This document shows, piece after piece, positions 48,915-60,103 of a DNA stretch of 64,000 bases; the stretch's first letter is position 1; the number at the start of each line of letters is the position of its first letter. Made by a program: the position numbers and the translations under genes. The DNA lies in contig MNCI01012629.1 in the NCBI GenBank assembly GCA_015680685.1, forward strand, positions 208,230-272,229, in the 5' to 3' direction. The notes under the pieces are model-generated. The model saw only the letters and a program-made list of their open reading frames with translations. It made no database searches and was not told where the DNA came from. This DNA is from Gnetum montanum. Lineage: Eukaryota > Streptophyta > Gnetopsida > Gnetales > Gnetaceae.

Positions 48915-49250
48915 CACCAGCTTACGCTCTAAAGCATAATGCAGCGTAAACCGTTCTTGTTGAAGCTTTGGCGACAGGTGACTTCTTGATTACGCTACAG
49001 TACGCTGGAGAGAGTATTGTGCCACATGGACTGCTGATGCTTGTATTACGCTGCATCCTGCTAAATTACGCTGCACCACACCAGATTATGCTTCATAGCG
49101 TAATCTAGTGTAAAATAGTACACTTACAGAAAATCGAAGTGTTGTTGAAGTTTTTGGGCATTTTCCATCATTAATGTTGTATTGGATTGCTTTCTGACAT
49201 TACGCTGCATTACGCCATGTTGTGTAATGTAGTGTAAGGTACCGAAAAAC
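48915..49250. repeat. U3 palindrome words of B, TTACGCT/AGCGTAA
   Basis: TTACGCT and AGCGTAA words recur about a dozen times, partly as inverted pairs, e.g. around 48923-48950 and 49200-49240. Same location, upstream of the promoter box, as the arrays in A, C and D. Confidence 0.65.
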
Positions 49251-49474
49251 CAAGGTTCTCAAAACCTAGAGATTTTGAAGGGTCGAAAACTTGCTATTGT
49301 GCACCCGTCATTTTGCTGTCTTCTAGAATTCATTTGTGTTGTGCTGCACGGCATGGTAAGACATGCTTTTAATCTGAAAAGAAACTTGTTGTGCCACGCC
49401 TTGTTGTGACCCTTTGCTTGAATCACCAGCCTTTTGTTGAATCGTCGAGGCCTCAAAATTTTCACGGTGTTTCA

Positions 49475-49491
49475 ATGACCCCTCTTTGTTG
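49475..49491 (-). promoter_or_regulatory. Polypurine tract of element B
   Basis: Minus strand CAACAAAGAGGGGTCAT, next to the LTR start, homologous to 5383-5399 in A. Confidence 0.75.
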
Positions 49492-50640
49492 ACTTTTAGA
49501 GGGCTTTCTTGAAAGACGTCGATAAAGAATACGAAACATCAGAAAGGTAAAGGCATCAATAGCATTTGTCAGAGACTGCTCAAATGTTGTTTTGTCAAAC
49601 TTAGAAGTGAGAGGATGGAGGGTCATAGGGTATAGGAGGGATCTTACAGGAGTTAGAGATGGTAGGTTCGGGGAAGACTCAAATACATGAACATGAAGCT
49701 TTTCTGAACAAGTTATTACGTCCTTTCACTAATGTGTTTGTGAAAGGTTACATCGGCATACTGCATATGGGGGGCTTGCAAGGACGAGTTATGTTACGCT
49801 CGCATGGCCTGGATGAGTTGTTTTACGTCCATTTTGCCAAGTGTTACCCCCCTATTTTTTTTGAAAAATGCAGATTGCATGCCACAAGGTGAGCTGTGGT
49901 ATGCTAGTTTGTGGGCATGATAATGAAAATGGATCGACTTAATGCTCATGTTCTGTACAAGTGGAGAAGAAGGCAGGGATAATTGTAAGGATAAGAAAAG
50001 GGGAAAACAAGGTAAGGTACTTCCAAGTGACCAGGCTAGTCTAAGCAGCCACCTCAGAATGCCATAACACCTCACCTTCTAATGAAAGTATTCTTGATCA
50101 ATGCCATCGTAACAAGTAACCTGCAAAACACAACATAGAATAGAGAGCTAGAAACAAACGTCCCGATTGCTAAGGAGGGAGGCTGTTGAAACAAGCGCTG
50201 TCCAAAGTGAAAAGGCAGATGGAGACTACGAAAGAGCTAGGAGCAAGCATGCCAATGTTGATGCCATGGTTCACAAAGTTACCATCAACAGTCAGATTCA
50301 TCTTGCTCAAGGACTGTGTAAAGAACATGTCAGATGAATCTGCTAAGCCAGAATCTGGTGACAGCGATGGATGGAGGCTGTTAATACTATGGGTGGCCAC
50401 AGTTTCTTCAGGGCCCCAAGTGGCAAAGTTGATCCCAAGAGCTGCAACTATGAAGTGGCTATCGTAGCAACATCTCCGAGGGGTCAGTAGTATGCCTTTC
50501 AGCATGTCCGAGGAATCAGCAGGATGCTGATGGGGTAACAATGTTGCATCTATTCCAACGCCTTACCCGCTCCTTCTGGTAGGGATGCAGTGCAAGAATA
50601 ATCACGCTCACTTGCTTCATGGATGACCTATTGACAGATT
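49492..50640 (-). other. 3' region of element B
   Basis: A splice-acceptor-like TTGTGTTTTGCAG ends at 50121 (minus strand), as in A and C. An open frame 50075-49794 follows it on the minus strand (93 codons, Leu-rich start), and another of 123 codons lies before it at 50541-50170. Neither shows clear similarity to the 3' regions of A or C, so neither is called a gene. Confidence 0.45.
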
Positions 50641-51050
50641 CCAGTTTTGGGTCCTAGTTGACCGTTGTTGCTGGTTTTAAGTCTCAGCAGACCGTGGTCC
50701 TAGTTTAACGTTTGGGCAGACTGAGATCTGCTAGTTTTACGTCGTAGTGAACAGTGGAAGGGCTAGTTTATGGTCCTAGCAGACCATGCTATGGGTGTCA
50801 GTTTTATGTCGTAACCTAGGGACAAGTCTGTGCTAATTTAGCATCTTAGCAGATGTGTGCTTATCTTGCCAGTTTCATGTCATGGCGGAAGGTCGAAAAC
50901 TTTGCCAGTTTAGCTTCTTGGCGGACGCGTGCAAGAGTTGCCAGTTTTACGTCGTAGCGGACGTGTACAACTTTGCCAGTTTTACATCGTAGCGAATGTT
51001 TTATGAATTTGCTAGTTTTACATCGTAGCGGACGTTTGTTACTTGAGTTT
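50641..51050 (-). repeat. Hairpin-repeat array after integrase of B, clearest covariation
   Basis: About twelve units of about 34 bp. Plus-strand hairpins: GTC-CTAGTT-GAC (50651), GTC-TCAGCA-GAC (50681), ATGGTC-CTAGCA-GACCAT (50770), CATC-TTAGCA-GATG (50842), ACGTC-GTAGCG-GACGT (50949) and ACAT/ATGT around GTAGCG (50984). Each of these arm pairs differs at both sides together, and loops are 6 nt. The conserved CCAGTTTTA next to them is the complement of TAAAACTGG. Confidence 0.9.
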
Positions 51051-51065
51051 GAACCGAGTCAATGT

Positions 51066-54000
51066 TCAGATGTAGTACCGCTTTAAATACAGATGATTTA
51101 CTAGATTTGATAACTCGTTGTCGTCGATATTTGCTAACTTGAATGCTCCGTTTCCGTATGCGTCGATGACCAAGAAAGGGCCTTCCCAATTTGCAGAGAA
51201 CTTGCCTACTAGTTCGCGAATGGCCTTGAGAACTAAGTCTTCTTTCTTGATCGGTTGTTGATGCAGGTTGTGCCGATGCTTCTGTCTCTGTTTATCCTGA
51301 TATCTTTCGATGGTGTTGAGCATCTGGATGCGTTTCTCCTCCACTAAGTCTTAATCCACGATTCTAGACTCATTGTGTTGAGTCTCATTTATAACCGTAG
51401 ATAGGACCATCCGCAATGAGGGAACCTGTAATTCCAAGGGTAACACTGCTTCGGATCCATAGACCATGCTATAGGGTATCCTGTCTGTAGTTGTTCTGCA
51501 TGTCGTACGATATGCCCATAGCACATAGAGGATTTTTTCACGCCAGTGCTTCTTATTACTGTTGTGCATCTTCTTGAGTAAATTGATGATCACCTTGTTT
51601 ATTGCCTCTGCTTGACCATTTGCTTGTGGGTAATAGGGTGAAAAAAAAAGATTGTTTGATGTCAAGATTATTGCAAAAAGATTTGGTTTTGGTACTACTA
51701 AATTGTGGCCCATTATCGATCATAATAGTCATAGGGAGCCCAAATCTGGTCACTATATTGTCTAAGATGAAATGGTAGACTTGTTGAGATGTAATTTTCA
51801 TAGGGGAACAACCTCAACCCACTTCATAAAATACTATGTGGTGGTGACAATGAAGCTGTGCCCTGCAGAAGACTTAGGTGCGATAGGGCCTATAATATCT
51901 AGTCCCCATCGTTGGAATGGCCAAGTAATCTGTGTCGTGTGTAGCTTAGTTGGTGACACGTGTATTAGATTAGCGTAACTTTGGCACGTGTCACACATTT
52001 TAACCTTGACAAGATAGTCTTTTTCCATGTATGGCTAATAGTACCCTAGGTGTCTGATTTTAGCGGCCATGGCTCGCGGGGCTACGTGTCCCCCACACAA
52101 CCCCTCATGGAATTCGCTAGCTATTCGTTGTGCTTGGTCGTTACTGACACAAGTTAGTAATACCCCATCGAATGAGCATCTACAGAGAGTACTGTCTCCA
52201 ATGATGATGTATTGCTTGGCACACTTACATACTACATCTTTTTGTGCATGTGTTAGCTTGTGTAGTGGTTCACCATGCAGAAGGTAAGTTTTGATATTGT
52301 CATACCATTCTGACACCCCCCTCGCGTTTAATGAGGAGATTTGCATCGCTTGAATGACAAGATCTGTGCATTCCATCATTAAAGCGGGCCAAGTGTCAAA
52401 CAGGTGAGGTGGCACATTGAGTACCAGTGTGGCCAGTGCATCGGCCACAACATTTTCATTACGTGGCACATGTTGGGCATTGGTTGTCATGAATTATTTC
52501 AGGAGATCTTTAGCCATATCGCAGTAGGACTATAGATGCATAGCCTTGCAGGCGTAGGCTCCTGTGATTTGCTTGATGACAAGCATCGAATCACCTCGGA
52601 TTGCTAGGTGTTGAACGTTGAGTTCTCTGGCTATTAACAATCCTCTGAGGAGCCCCTCATACTCTGCCATGTTGTTCATACAAGGGAAGGTTAGGCGGTA
52701 AGCCAATGGATGCAAATCCTCAGGGAAAAGCGTAATAACAGCAGTGGAACTGTCGCCTCTGGTGGTTGAAGCTCCGTCAAAATATAACGTCGCTTCAAGG
52801 CCTATTGACACAGGGCTTAAACTATGTACATGTTCATTTGGAAACTCGGGCTCTATTGTAGCTTGATCATTAATCGGCGATGTTGCTAATTGGTTAGCTA
52901 TGGCCTGGCCTTTGGTGGATGACTGGCCAACATAATGTAAATCAAACTCAGCTGTGATAGCTTTCCAACGAGCTATCCTACTACTTTCATACAAATTGTT
53001 GAAGATAGCCTACAGAAGGTTACTTTTACAAATTATGTTGACCTGACTATGGAAAAGATAATGCCTACATTTTTTAAGTGCGAAAACTAATGCTAAACAG
53101 TTATGCTCCACTTTGTTGTACCTTGTTTTGTATGAAAATAGAGCATAACTGAGGCAATAGATAGGGGATTCTGACCCATCGTTCCTTTTCTGGCAAAGTA
53201 ATGCAGCTATAAACACGTCTGAGTTAGCTAGATAAATGTAGAAAGGTTGATTCCTTTATGGCGGGAAAACCATTGGTAAGTGTTGCAGCTCTTCTTTTAA
53301 ATTGTCAAATGCACATTGGCAGTCATCGATCCATTCAAAATTGACACCCTTCTTTAGAAGATGTTGCATGGGGTGTAATTTACCTGTTAACTTTGAAATG
53401 AACTGCCTGATGAACTAAAGCCTACCCTGTAACCCACGTAGTTCTTTAAGGTCTGTAGGTGGCTTCAAATCAACAATGGCTTTAACTTTGTTAGGGTTGA
53501 CTCGAATACCAGTCTCTGACACTACAAACCCCAATATGCGTCCGGTTCTGACTCCGAATACACATTTCTTTGGATTAAGTTGTAAGTCATGCTTGAGACA
53601 CCATTTAAGGACTAACTCTAGGTCTTCTGAATGACCTTTCGATTTCATAGACTTAACAGCTATGTCGTCTACGTATTCGTTCAGTTTTCCTAAGAAGTAA
53701 TCGCTAAAGATGTATGTCATGGCTCGTTGATATGTTGCTCCAGTGTTTTTTAGCTCGAAAGGCATCATAGTGTAACAGAAGGTTCCCTAGGGTGTCATGA
53801 ATGTCGTGGTCAGTTGATGCTCTGGATTTATACGAATTTGATTATAGCTTAAAAAGCCATCCATAAAGGATAGGAGTGCGTGACCAGCTGTCGTATCGAT
53901 CAGTTGATTGATACTCAGTAATGGGAAATTATCTTTAATCGTAGCTTTGTTCAGATCTCGGAAGTCTATGCAGATGTGTATACCTCCTGTTTTCTTAGAG

Positions 54001-54545
54001 ACAACTACGATGTTGGACACCCAGTCTGAGTAATTGACTACGCGAATGAAACTAGCCTGGTACAGCTTGGTGATTTCATCACGCACTGCTAGTGCGATTT
54101 TCGGCTTAATCTTTCTTACCCTCTACCTAATTGCTTTGATACTTGGGTCTAAAATTATGTTACGCTATATTAATCTCAGGTCTAAACCTGGCATGTCTTC
54201 ATATGACCATGCAAATACTACAACGTTATCCTGGAGCACTTGCGTTATGCTACATTGTGTCTATGGATTTAGGAGAGAACTAACTCTAAGAGTTTTTATT
54301 TCGCCTTTGTGCATAACCACAGGGACCTTGTTGAGAGGGTCCTTGGTCACGTCACCAGCTTCTAGGTCTAAAGTTTGGGTTAGATGTTCTAGCCAATTTG
54401 GTGATGTTTTCGATGTTGCTATGGTTGCATCGCAAGGGGAAGGGTCTGTTTCTATCAGCATATGATTAAACTGCCTAATGGTCTTCCCATATGGACCTGT
54501 TAAAGCCAAGGGTGCGTATAAAGCTGTGTCCATGTATGAATTGCC
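51066..54545 (-). pseudogene. pol: pol of element B: RT, dual RNase H, integrase
   Basis: Starts after TTTTTTGCAG on the minus strand. Linker 54545-54100; RT about 54086-53400 with YVDD intact, interrupted by a stop near 53785; RNase H about 53260-52900 (CLALVFALKKCRHYLF); second RNase H about 52830-52550 with FDGAST, AEYEG and RGDS all present; integrase 52490-51066 with a His/Cys region ending CDTCQ, LDIIGP, IDNGPQF and GQAEAINK. The integrase C-terminus (51344-51066) has FSANWEGPFLVI and ends in YLKRYYI. About seven stops separate otherwise long open pieces, so this is the best preserved pol after A. Confidence 0.93.
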
Positions 54546-54639
54546 CTGCAAAAAATGCCAAAAAGCGGAAGTTGTTATATTGCTTTACTATCAATCTGTT
54601 GAACGATGATAATTTGTTTTTCTATGCATCAGAGTCGCG

Positions 54640-54900
54640 TGTTAGAGAAGTTTCCAGTTTAAGGTCTTAGTGGACCGTTTTAAATATACACAGTTTATGA
54701 GAAGATAATGAGCTAGGCTTCCTAAATGCTAACGTGTGAAATGAGATGAAAGATGCAATGTGGTGCGTCTAGCGTGTCGAGATGGTTGGATTTGAATTTT
54801 GCACAAACCGTAGTTAATGCAGCCGAATTACGAGGTGATAAGCTATGCGTTAGTTTAGGATCATTTCGGACCGTAACTCGCATGATGTTTGTGACATTAA
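54640..54900 (-). repeat. Short hairpin-repeat group before pol of B
   Basis: GGTC-TTAGTG-GACC at 54662-54675 follows CCAGTTTAA on the plus strand. A second, damaged unit lies near 54855-54877. The position corresponds to the array at 201-400 in A. Confidence 0.65.
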
Positions 54901-55136
54901 TGCTCAAATGTTCATGTTTTATGTCATACTGACACCCACATTTTGGGAAAGTTCCGCGTCGATCGGGCAGAAAGAATTAGTTGGTTTCGAGCATTTTTTT
55001 TATAAACCAGTGGTTCATACTCAAAATAGGTTACCGATATCGTGAATTTGGACCTGGTTATAGCGAGAAGAGAGCGTGAGCAAGGCGTGAGCAGACGATT
55101 TTACAAGGACTTTGTTCAATTACGACCTCTACAACA

Positions 55137-58100
55137 ATGGCACCAAAGGTCAAAGGAAAGAACGCTAAGTTGGCCAGGATTGACGAGATGTAGGAGAGTT
55201 TGCAGTGAATATCATAGGCCAGAGTAGAAGCTCTGGAAGTTACTCCACTTAACCGGTAAGTCGCTGTCCACCCTTTTATGCTATTTTCATATTTTTTGCA
55301 GCATCGTGGTTTGTATATTTTGGGCTCTCATCTTGTGTCGGACGTTAATGTCTGTTTGCACGAATTGAACTATTGTTATGAAGGTTTAGGTGATACAGAA
55401 TAATGTTGTGTAAAGATAATGTATAGCGTGTAGATGTAATGTAATCAGAGTTCTGTAATAATTATATGTTACACTGGAGTAATACGCATTATTTGCTTTT
55501 ATTGCCGTTATCAGGGACAGACCTTGAGCTGTTACAAGGGTTTAGGCAGTTTTGGCTATGCGTCTCCAATATACACTGTAATTTTCCAAGAATTGTGCAA
55601 GTCCTAGTGTGGCGTAATGAATATTCATGTCTAGATTTTGTCTAACAGTAATACATTTGTATCCTACAGTATTATGCTAAAGCCCGTCCTAATCGTTTTG
55701 GACATCGTGGGCATTCTGTGCTGCGTTTATGTCCCCGCGGCCAATGTTCCTCCTCCTCATGCTCGTCTAAAGGAGGAGGCGGTGTGGTTCTAAAGAGGCG
55801 CGCTGGATTTTTTGCAATTTTTACTTCGTAATTACAGCATACTTGTCTGGTTGCATCTACCAGGCGATGTAGCTGCTGCTATTTTAGACATGTTATTGGT
55901 CGGTTCGACATAGAGTGTCTTAGCATTTCTGTCAGACGACGTGATTGAAACTGTGCGGGTGCAAGACCGCGAACAGAGTGCCAACGGTTTAAGGCATTTA
56001 AGCTGGATTTGGGAAATGCGCAAGTTTAATTATTATCATGCCTATAACACTCTATTCGTGGCTTGTCATCTCACAACCTATTTCCAGAATCCACCTAGTA
56101 CCGTGCATTACGTAGGTGGGTAAGTTTTTTTTTGTTTCACTTTGCGGTATCGTAATATGTTATCTACTGTTTAGGTGCGTATTGAGCGTAAAGATTTTTT
56201 TGTATTCCCTGGTATAGGTTTTTTATCAATGAAAGCAATCTTATGGGCAATAATGATACATTGTCGTTGGCCAAAAGGGCTATAGGGGAATTTACTTCTA
56301 TCAGCAACGTACGGGCCGCCATCATGGAACAACTGGCGTTCGAGATCCCAGAATATCCAACCCGTTATGCCAACTTCTTTTCTAGGTACAAGAAACTATG
56401 ATGGCTGGATAGGGAATGGACTTTGGACCCTCCCCTTACCGTTGCAGATAAGCGAAGGAAAATTCCTCCATTTCCTTTACCCTTCGGGCCTGGTAAGCTT
56501 TTTCGTGATGATGAATTGTATCAATGTTTGTTAATGTGTGATGATGATATGAAATCATTTCGATTTAACTGTGGTTTTGTGTTAATAGTTAGGGAATCAT
56601 GGAAGATTACGATCATGGCTTCCAGTTGCAAGGCCAGCAGTCTCTTCTTCCATTATGGTGATATAAAGGAAGCACAACACTGGCTCGGTCATAGAGTGAC
56701 CCCGGTTGTGTTGACCAATAACCTCTGAGAGGCTAGACTACTAGACCTGTTCTTGGCCATAACCCTTGACGTTACCGCGGGTGAAATGCTGACCCTAGTC
56801 AACTCCTTTAGCGAGGAAGCCAAGAATCTCTTCATACACGTATGTAATCTGCGCATAAATTTTGTCATTGATGCTCAGCTGTTTGTCGATCTCTTTGGCG
56901 TCCCCTCCGACAATTTTCTTATAGATGAAAAGTCGAAGAGGAGCTCCAAGCTCTAGAAAGAGATAGAGGAGTGGCTGGGGGTTTAGAAAGAAGCTAAGGG
57001 GATCCCCCGCGATAGGATTGAGTTGGAGGTGGCCAATACCATTTATCCCCTTTTTCGGGCTCGGGCCTTCCCAAAGAAACTCTTATAAGGGCAATTCCTT
57101 ACTATAGAACAGGCCTGGATTATACGAGAGGTCATGGAGGAGGGGACTCGGTTCAATTGGGCGAGCTATTTTGTCGAAGGCTTGCGTGTTGATATGGTCA
57201 GGCTTTGCCAGAAGCTTGAAACCCATTTCAACGTGCATTTTTCCTTTTTCATAGCTTGTTTTCGGTGTTTTGGCAAATTTCTGGTGGTCCAGAAGAATGG
57301 GGGCTGGGTGCAACAAGATTGTAGCCAGATTTCCAAACCATGGATTTCCCATATTTTAGGCACTATCCAATTGCAAGACCCTCCTGAGGGGATTGGGGAG
57401 TCGTTGTCAGTAACGACTAGAAGTATGGAGGCACCTCAAACACGGGGACAAGATAGTGTGGGTAGAGCACCCTCCTCTTACACTGGTGATGTGTCGAGGG
57501 GGAAGCGCCTGGCTGCTGAGATAGTGGATTCGTCAGTGCCATGGAAAAATCCTTGTTTGAACGAGGGATCTATCGAGCCAGTGGGTGATGTCGGGAAGAA
57601 GATGCAAATCAGATTCCAGCGGAGTAATCTTCCAGGTGGTAAGTGTCAAAATGTATTAATGGTTATGATTTGTGTAGAGACACTGTTATGTAGCATAACA
57701 TTTATTGAACAAAAAGTGAAATCTTATGTTAACTAGCCATGTTGTATGACAGCGAGGGAAAAGGTTGTAGACCGGTTGACCCCTGAAACAGGGGCTATGG
57801 TCTTATGGCACGGAGAAGGGGCCTCAATCTCTGAAGAAGAGGCCCTAGTTAATAAGGCGAGGAGTGCACAACCTCCTGCGCATGAAGAGGAAATAGCTGT
57901 GGAGGATGCCAAAGTCCTTTTAGCTAGAACTAAACAAGGCAAGTGCTTTGTTACTTGATAAAATTAATTTTTGTTTTTTACGACGTAGTTGTAGACCCTA
58001 GAAAACTTCTACAGGTTGTACTGGTCATTGTAATGTCTCAGTCATACCTTTTATTCTACGTAATAGATGACCAGAGCGTGCCCTTGACAACAGTGGTGAC

Positions 58101-59445
58101 TCAATCCTAGGACGAATTTCCTGATAAATTCGCCTTTATGAAAGGCGTCATTCAAGATATGATTTTTCAATTAGAGCGAATCGATCCTGAAGCTGGTATG
58201 CTACAATCATTATGCAGAGGTTATTTTACTATGGCATTACGCTACCTAATTATGCCTAACTGCTATTTTTTATGTTATTAGGAGCTCGCCTCAGATGGAA
58301 CTCATCAGAGCTTATTGATTTAGACACCATCGAGCCCTCATCAGAAGTGACTGTTGTGCCATACAACGTTTACGATGAGATGCATAAATGTGCTTTACAC
58401 TCAACCCGCTCCTTATGGGAATGTCAAAGCATAAACGAGGACCTTTGGAAGAGGTTGCAAAGGTCGGAGAAGGAAAGGGTAGCTCTACACGATGAGGTTG
58501 GGGATCTAAGATCACGAAATGAATTCCTACAAGCCCAGGAAATGGGAAGCGAGGACTGGAGGATAACTATGGTTGACTACACCCATTATTGGGCTGTTGT
58601 TAGGAACAATGTCCAAACTAGCCGTGAACTGGTTGAACAACATATGCAACTGGACCTCCTTGCTTAGAAGAACCAGGACTGAAAGGACTTTAGCGCGAGT
58701 GTACAAGAGTGGGGGCAGATGCAAAAAGATCATAAAAAGGTCTACAAACAAGAAAGCACTACCTATTGTCAACATTATAGGGACTCTGCCATTGAGGCTC
58801 AGTCCCTTTGGCTATTTCTCGATGTTATTGGTGCTTCCAAAGCATTCGAGAAGTTCCAAGAGCAAGTGATGGCAAGTGCCTCTCCGAAAAGGGAAGTGAC
58901 TCTTCCTGGAGGTGAGACTACTGTCCCTTCTTTCTTCCCTGAACCACCCCGATGGACTCCCGTGGAGAAGGGGAAGGTCAAGGCTGGAACTAATCTAGGG
59001 GATGGGGTTTGGTCTGAGCTTACCGAAGACGAAATTATGCAACATCTGTGGATCGGCTTAGAACAAGTCCCTTTTTCTGCGGATGCAGGACCGTCACGGG
59101 TAAGTTGTGACATTATTGCATTTTTGTTATATCTAGTTTTGACAATGATATTAATATGTGTATCATGTCTGATTACAGGATTGTCTAGAGGAGAATCCTC
59201 AACAGGGTGAGATTAACGAAGGTGGTGGTCCTCATGAAGAGGGTTTAGAAGAAATGGAGGGTAATGACGCTGGTTAATATCGTGGTGAGGAACCTCCTGC
59301 TGAGGAGCCTCATGAAGAGGACCGTCCTCTCAAAGGGATCCCTCACGCGAAGGATGACCCTTATGAGGATGACCCCCTCGAAGTAGAAGTTGAGCTGGGA
59401 GATACAGGGGACAGCGGTGACAAGGGTGACGCACAGTGTGGCTGA
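55137..59445 (+). pseudogene. Accessory antisense gene, copy B: eight exons, 1041 codons
   Basis: I do not recognise the protein. Exons: 55137-55255, 55838-56119, 56218-56492, 56589-57638, 57753-57938, 58067-58195, 58282-59099, 59179-59445. They total 3126 nt, divisible by three, and every junction keeps frame. Introns have GT-AG ends, one GC-AG (57939). The protein would have a basic N-terminus (MAPKVKGKN), a globular part over exons 2-4 with YNTLFVACHLTTYFQN, LFRARAFPK and NWASYFVEGL, an acidic exon 5, a coiled coil in exon 7 (about 58430-58540, heptads of Leu and Glu/Arg) and a Glu/Asp/Gly-rich tail. Thirteen in-frame stops but no frameshift. At two of them copy D has Gln and Trp, so they are C-to-T type decay. 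It lies opposite to the element between protease and pol, flanked by hairpin arrays. Known Tat antisense ORFs lie near the 3' LTR, so this placement is unusual. Confidence 0.8.
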
Positions 59446-59639
59446 GTTAGCCTCGGGTTCTACTGGTGTAATGAAACAAGAGACTATATTTTTTCTTTTT
59501 TAATGTGTTTGATACAAATTTTGGCTTAATTTTGATGTTCTTTTTGCTGTTTCTTTTTTATGTAACGCGTAATCGGGATCATAGGTTTTGATGTTATGAT
59601 AAATCATGATTAGTTTTAAGGGTGTAACATTAATGTAGT

Positions 59640-59905
59640 TGCTAGTTTAAGGCCATTCCAAGCCATGGATAGCTTAAGGCCATTTCAGGCCATGGATAGT
59701 TTAAGGCCATTCCGGGCCATGGAAAGTTTAAGGCCATTTCGGGCCATGGATAGTTTAGGGCCATTTCGGACCATGGATAGTTTAAGGCCATTTCGGGCCA
59801 TGGCTGATTCAGGTGCCACGTGTAAATGAGGTCGCTAGTTTAGGGCCATTTTTGGCCCTTGCATAATTCAGGTGCAAAGTGTAGATAAGGTTGCTAGTTT
59901 AAGGC
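59640..59905 (-). repeat. Hairpin-repeat array after protease of B, 27-bp unit
   Basis: Six adjoining 27-bp units with plus strand ATAGTTTAAGGCCATTTCGG and onward to GGCCATGG, then three looser ones. The hairpin is GGCC-ATTTCG-GGCC. One unit has GACC for the second arm, which on the sense strand pairs through a G-U wobble. Confidence 0.9.
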
Positions 59906-60103
59906 CATTTCGGGCCTTTGCGTAGCAGGAGTAAAGAAGATAGAAACGTAAAGCTAAACACAAAGATAAACATGAGCGTAATGAGACTAACTAGTGGAAA
60001 GCGTAAATACATGCGTAAACATAAGTATAAATGGTAAACATAAATAGAATGGATGATGGGACCGTAGTAGTTAGGCAACATTGTTTACTTGCTAACTCTG
60101 TAA

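Larger units (their letters stand above)
48171..49474 (-). mobile_element. 3' LTR of element B
   Basis: On the minus strand it starts TGAAACACCGTGAAAATTTT at 49474 and ends CATCGTTACA at 48171, 1304 bp. The start matches A (5400) and the end matches D (13200). The PPT adjoins at 49475. Confidence 0.8.

Noticed and set aside
50170-50541. 123-codon frame on the minus strand with an opposing 93-codon frame
   Set aside because: The two frames mirror each other, and the homologous regions of A and C are not open.
55660-55800. Possible extra exon between exons 1 and 2 of the B accessory gene, after a TACAG
   Set aside because: Exon 1 joins exon 2 in frame without it and the total is divisible by three; C shows no homologous exon.
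59640-59905. CRISPR-like regular direct repeats
   Set aside because: Plant retroelement context; units adjoin without unique spacers and share internal hairpins.
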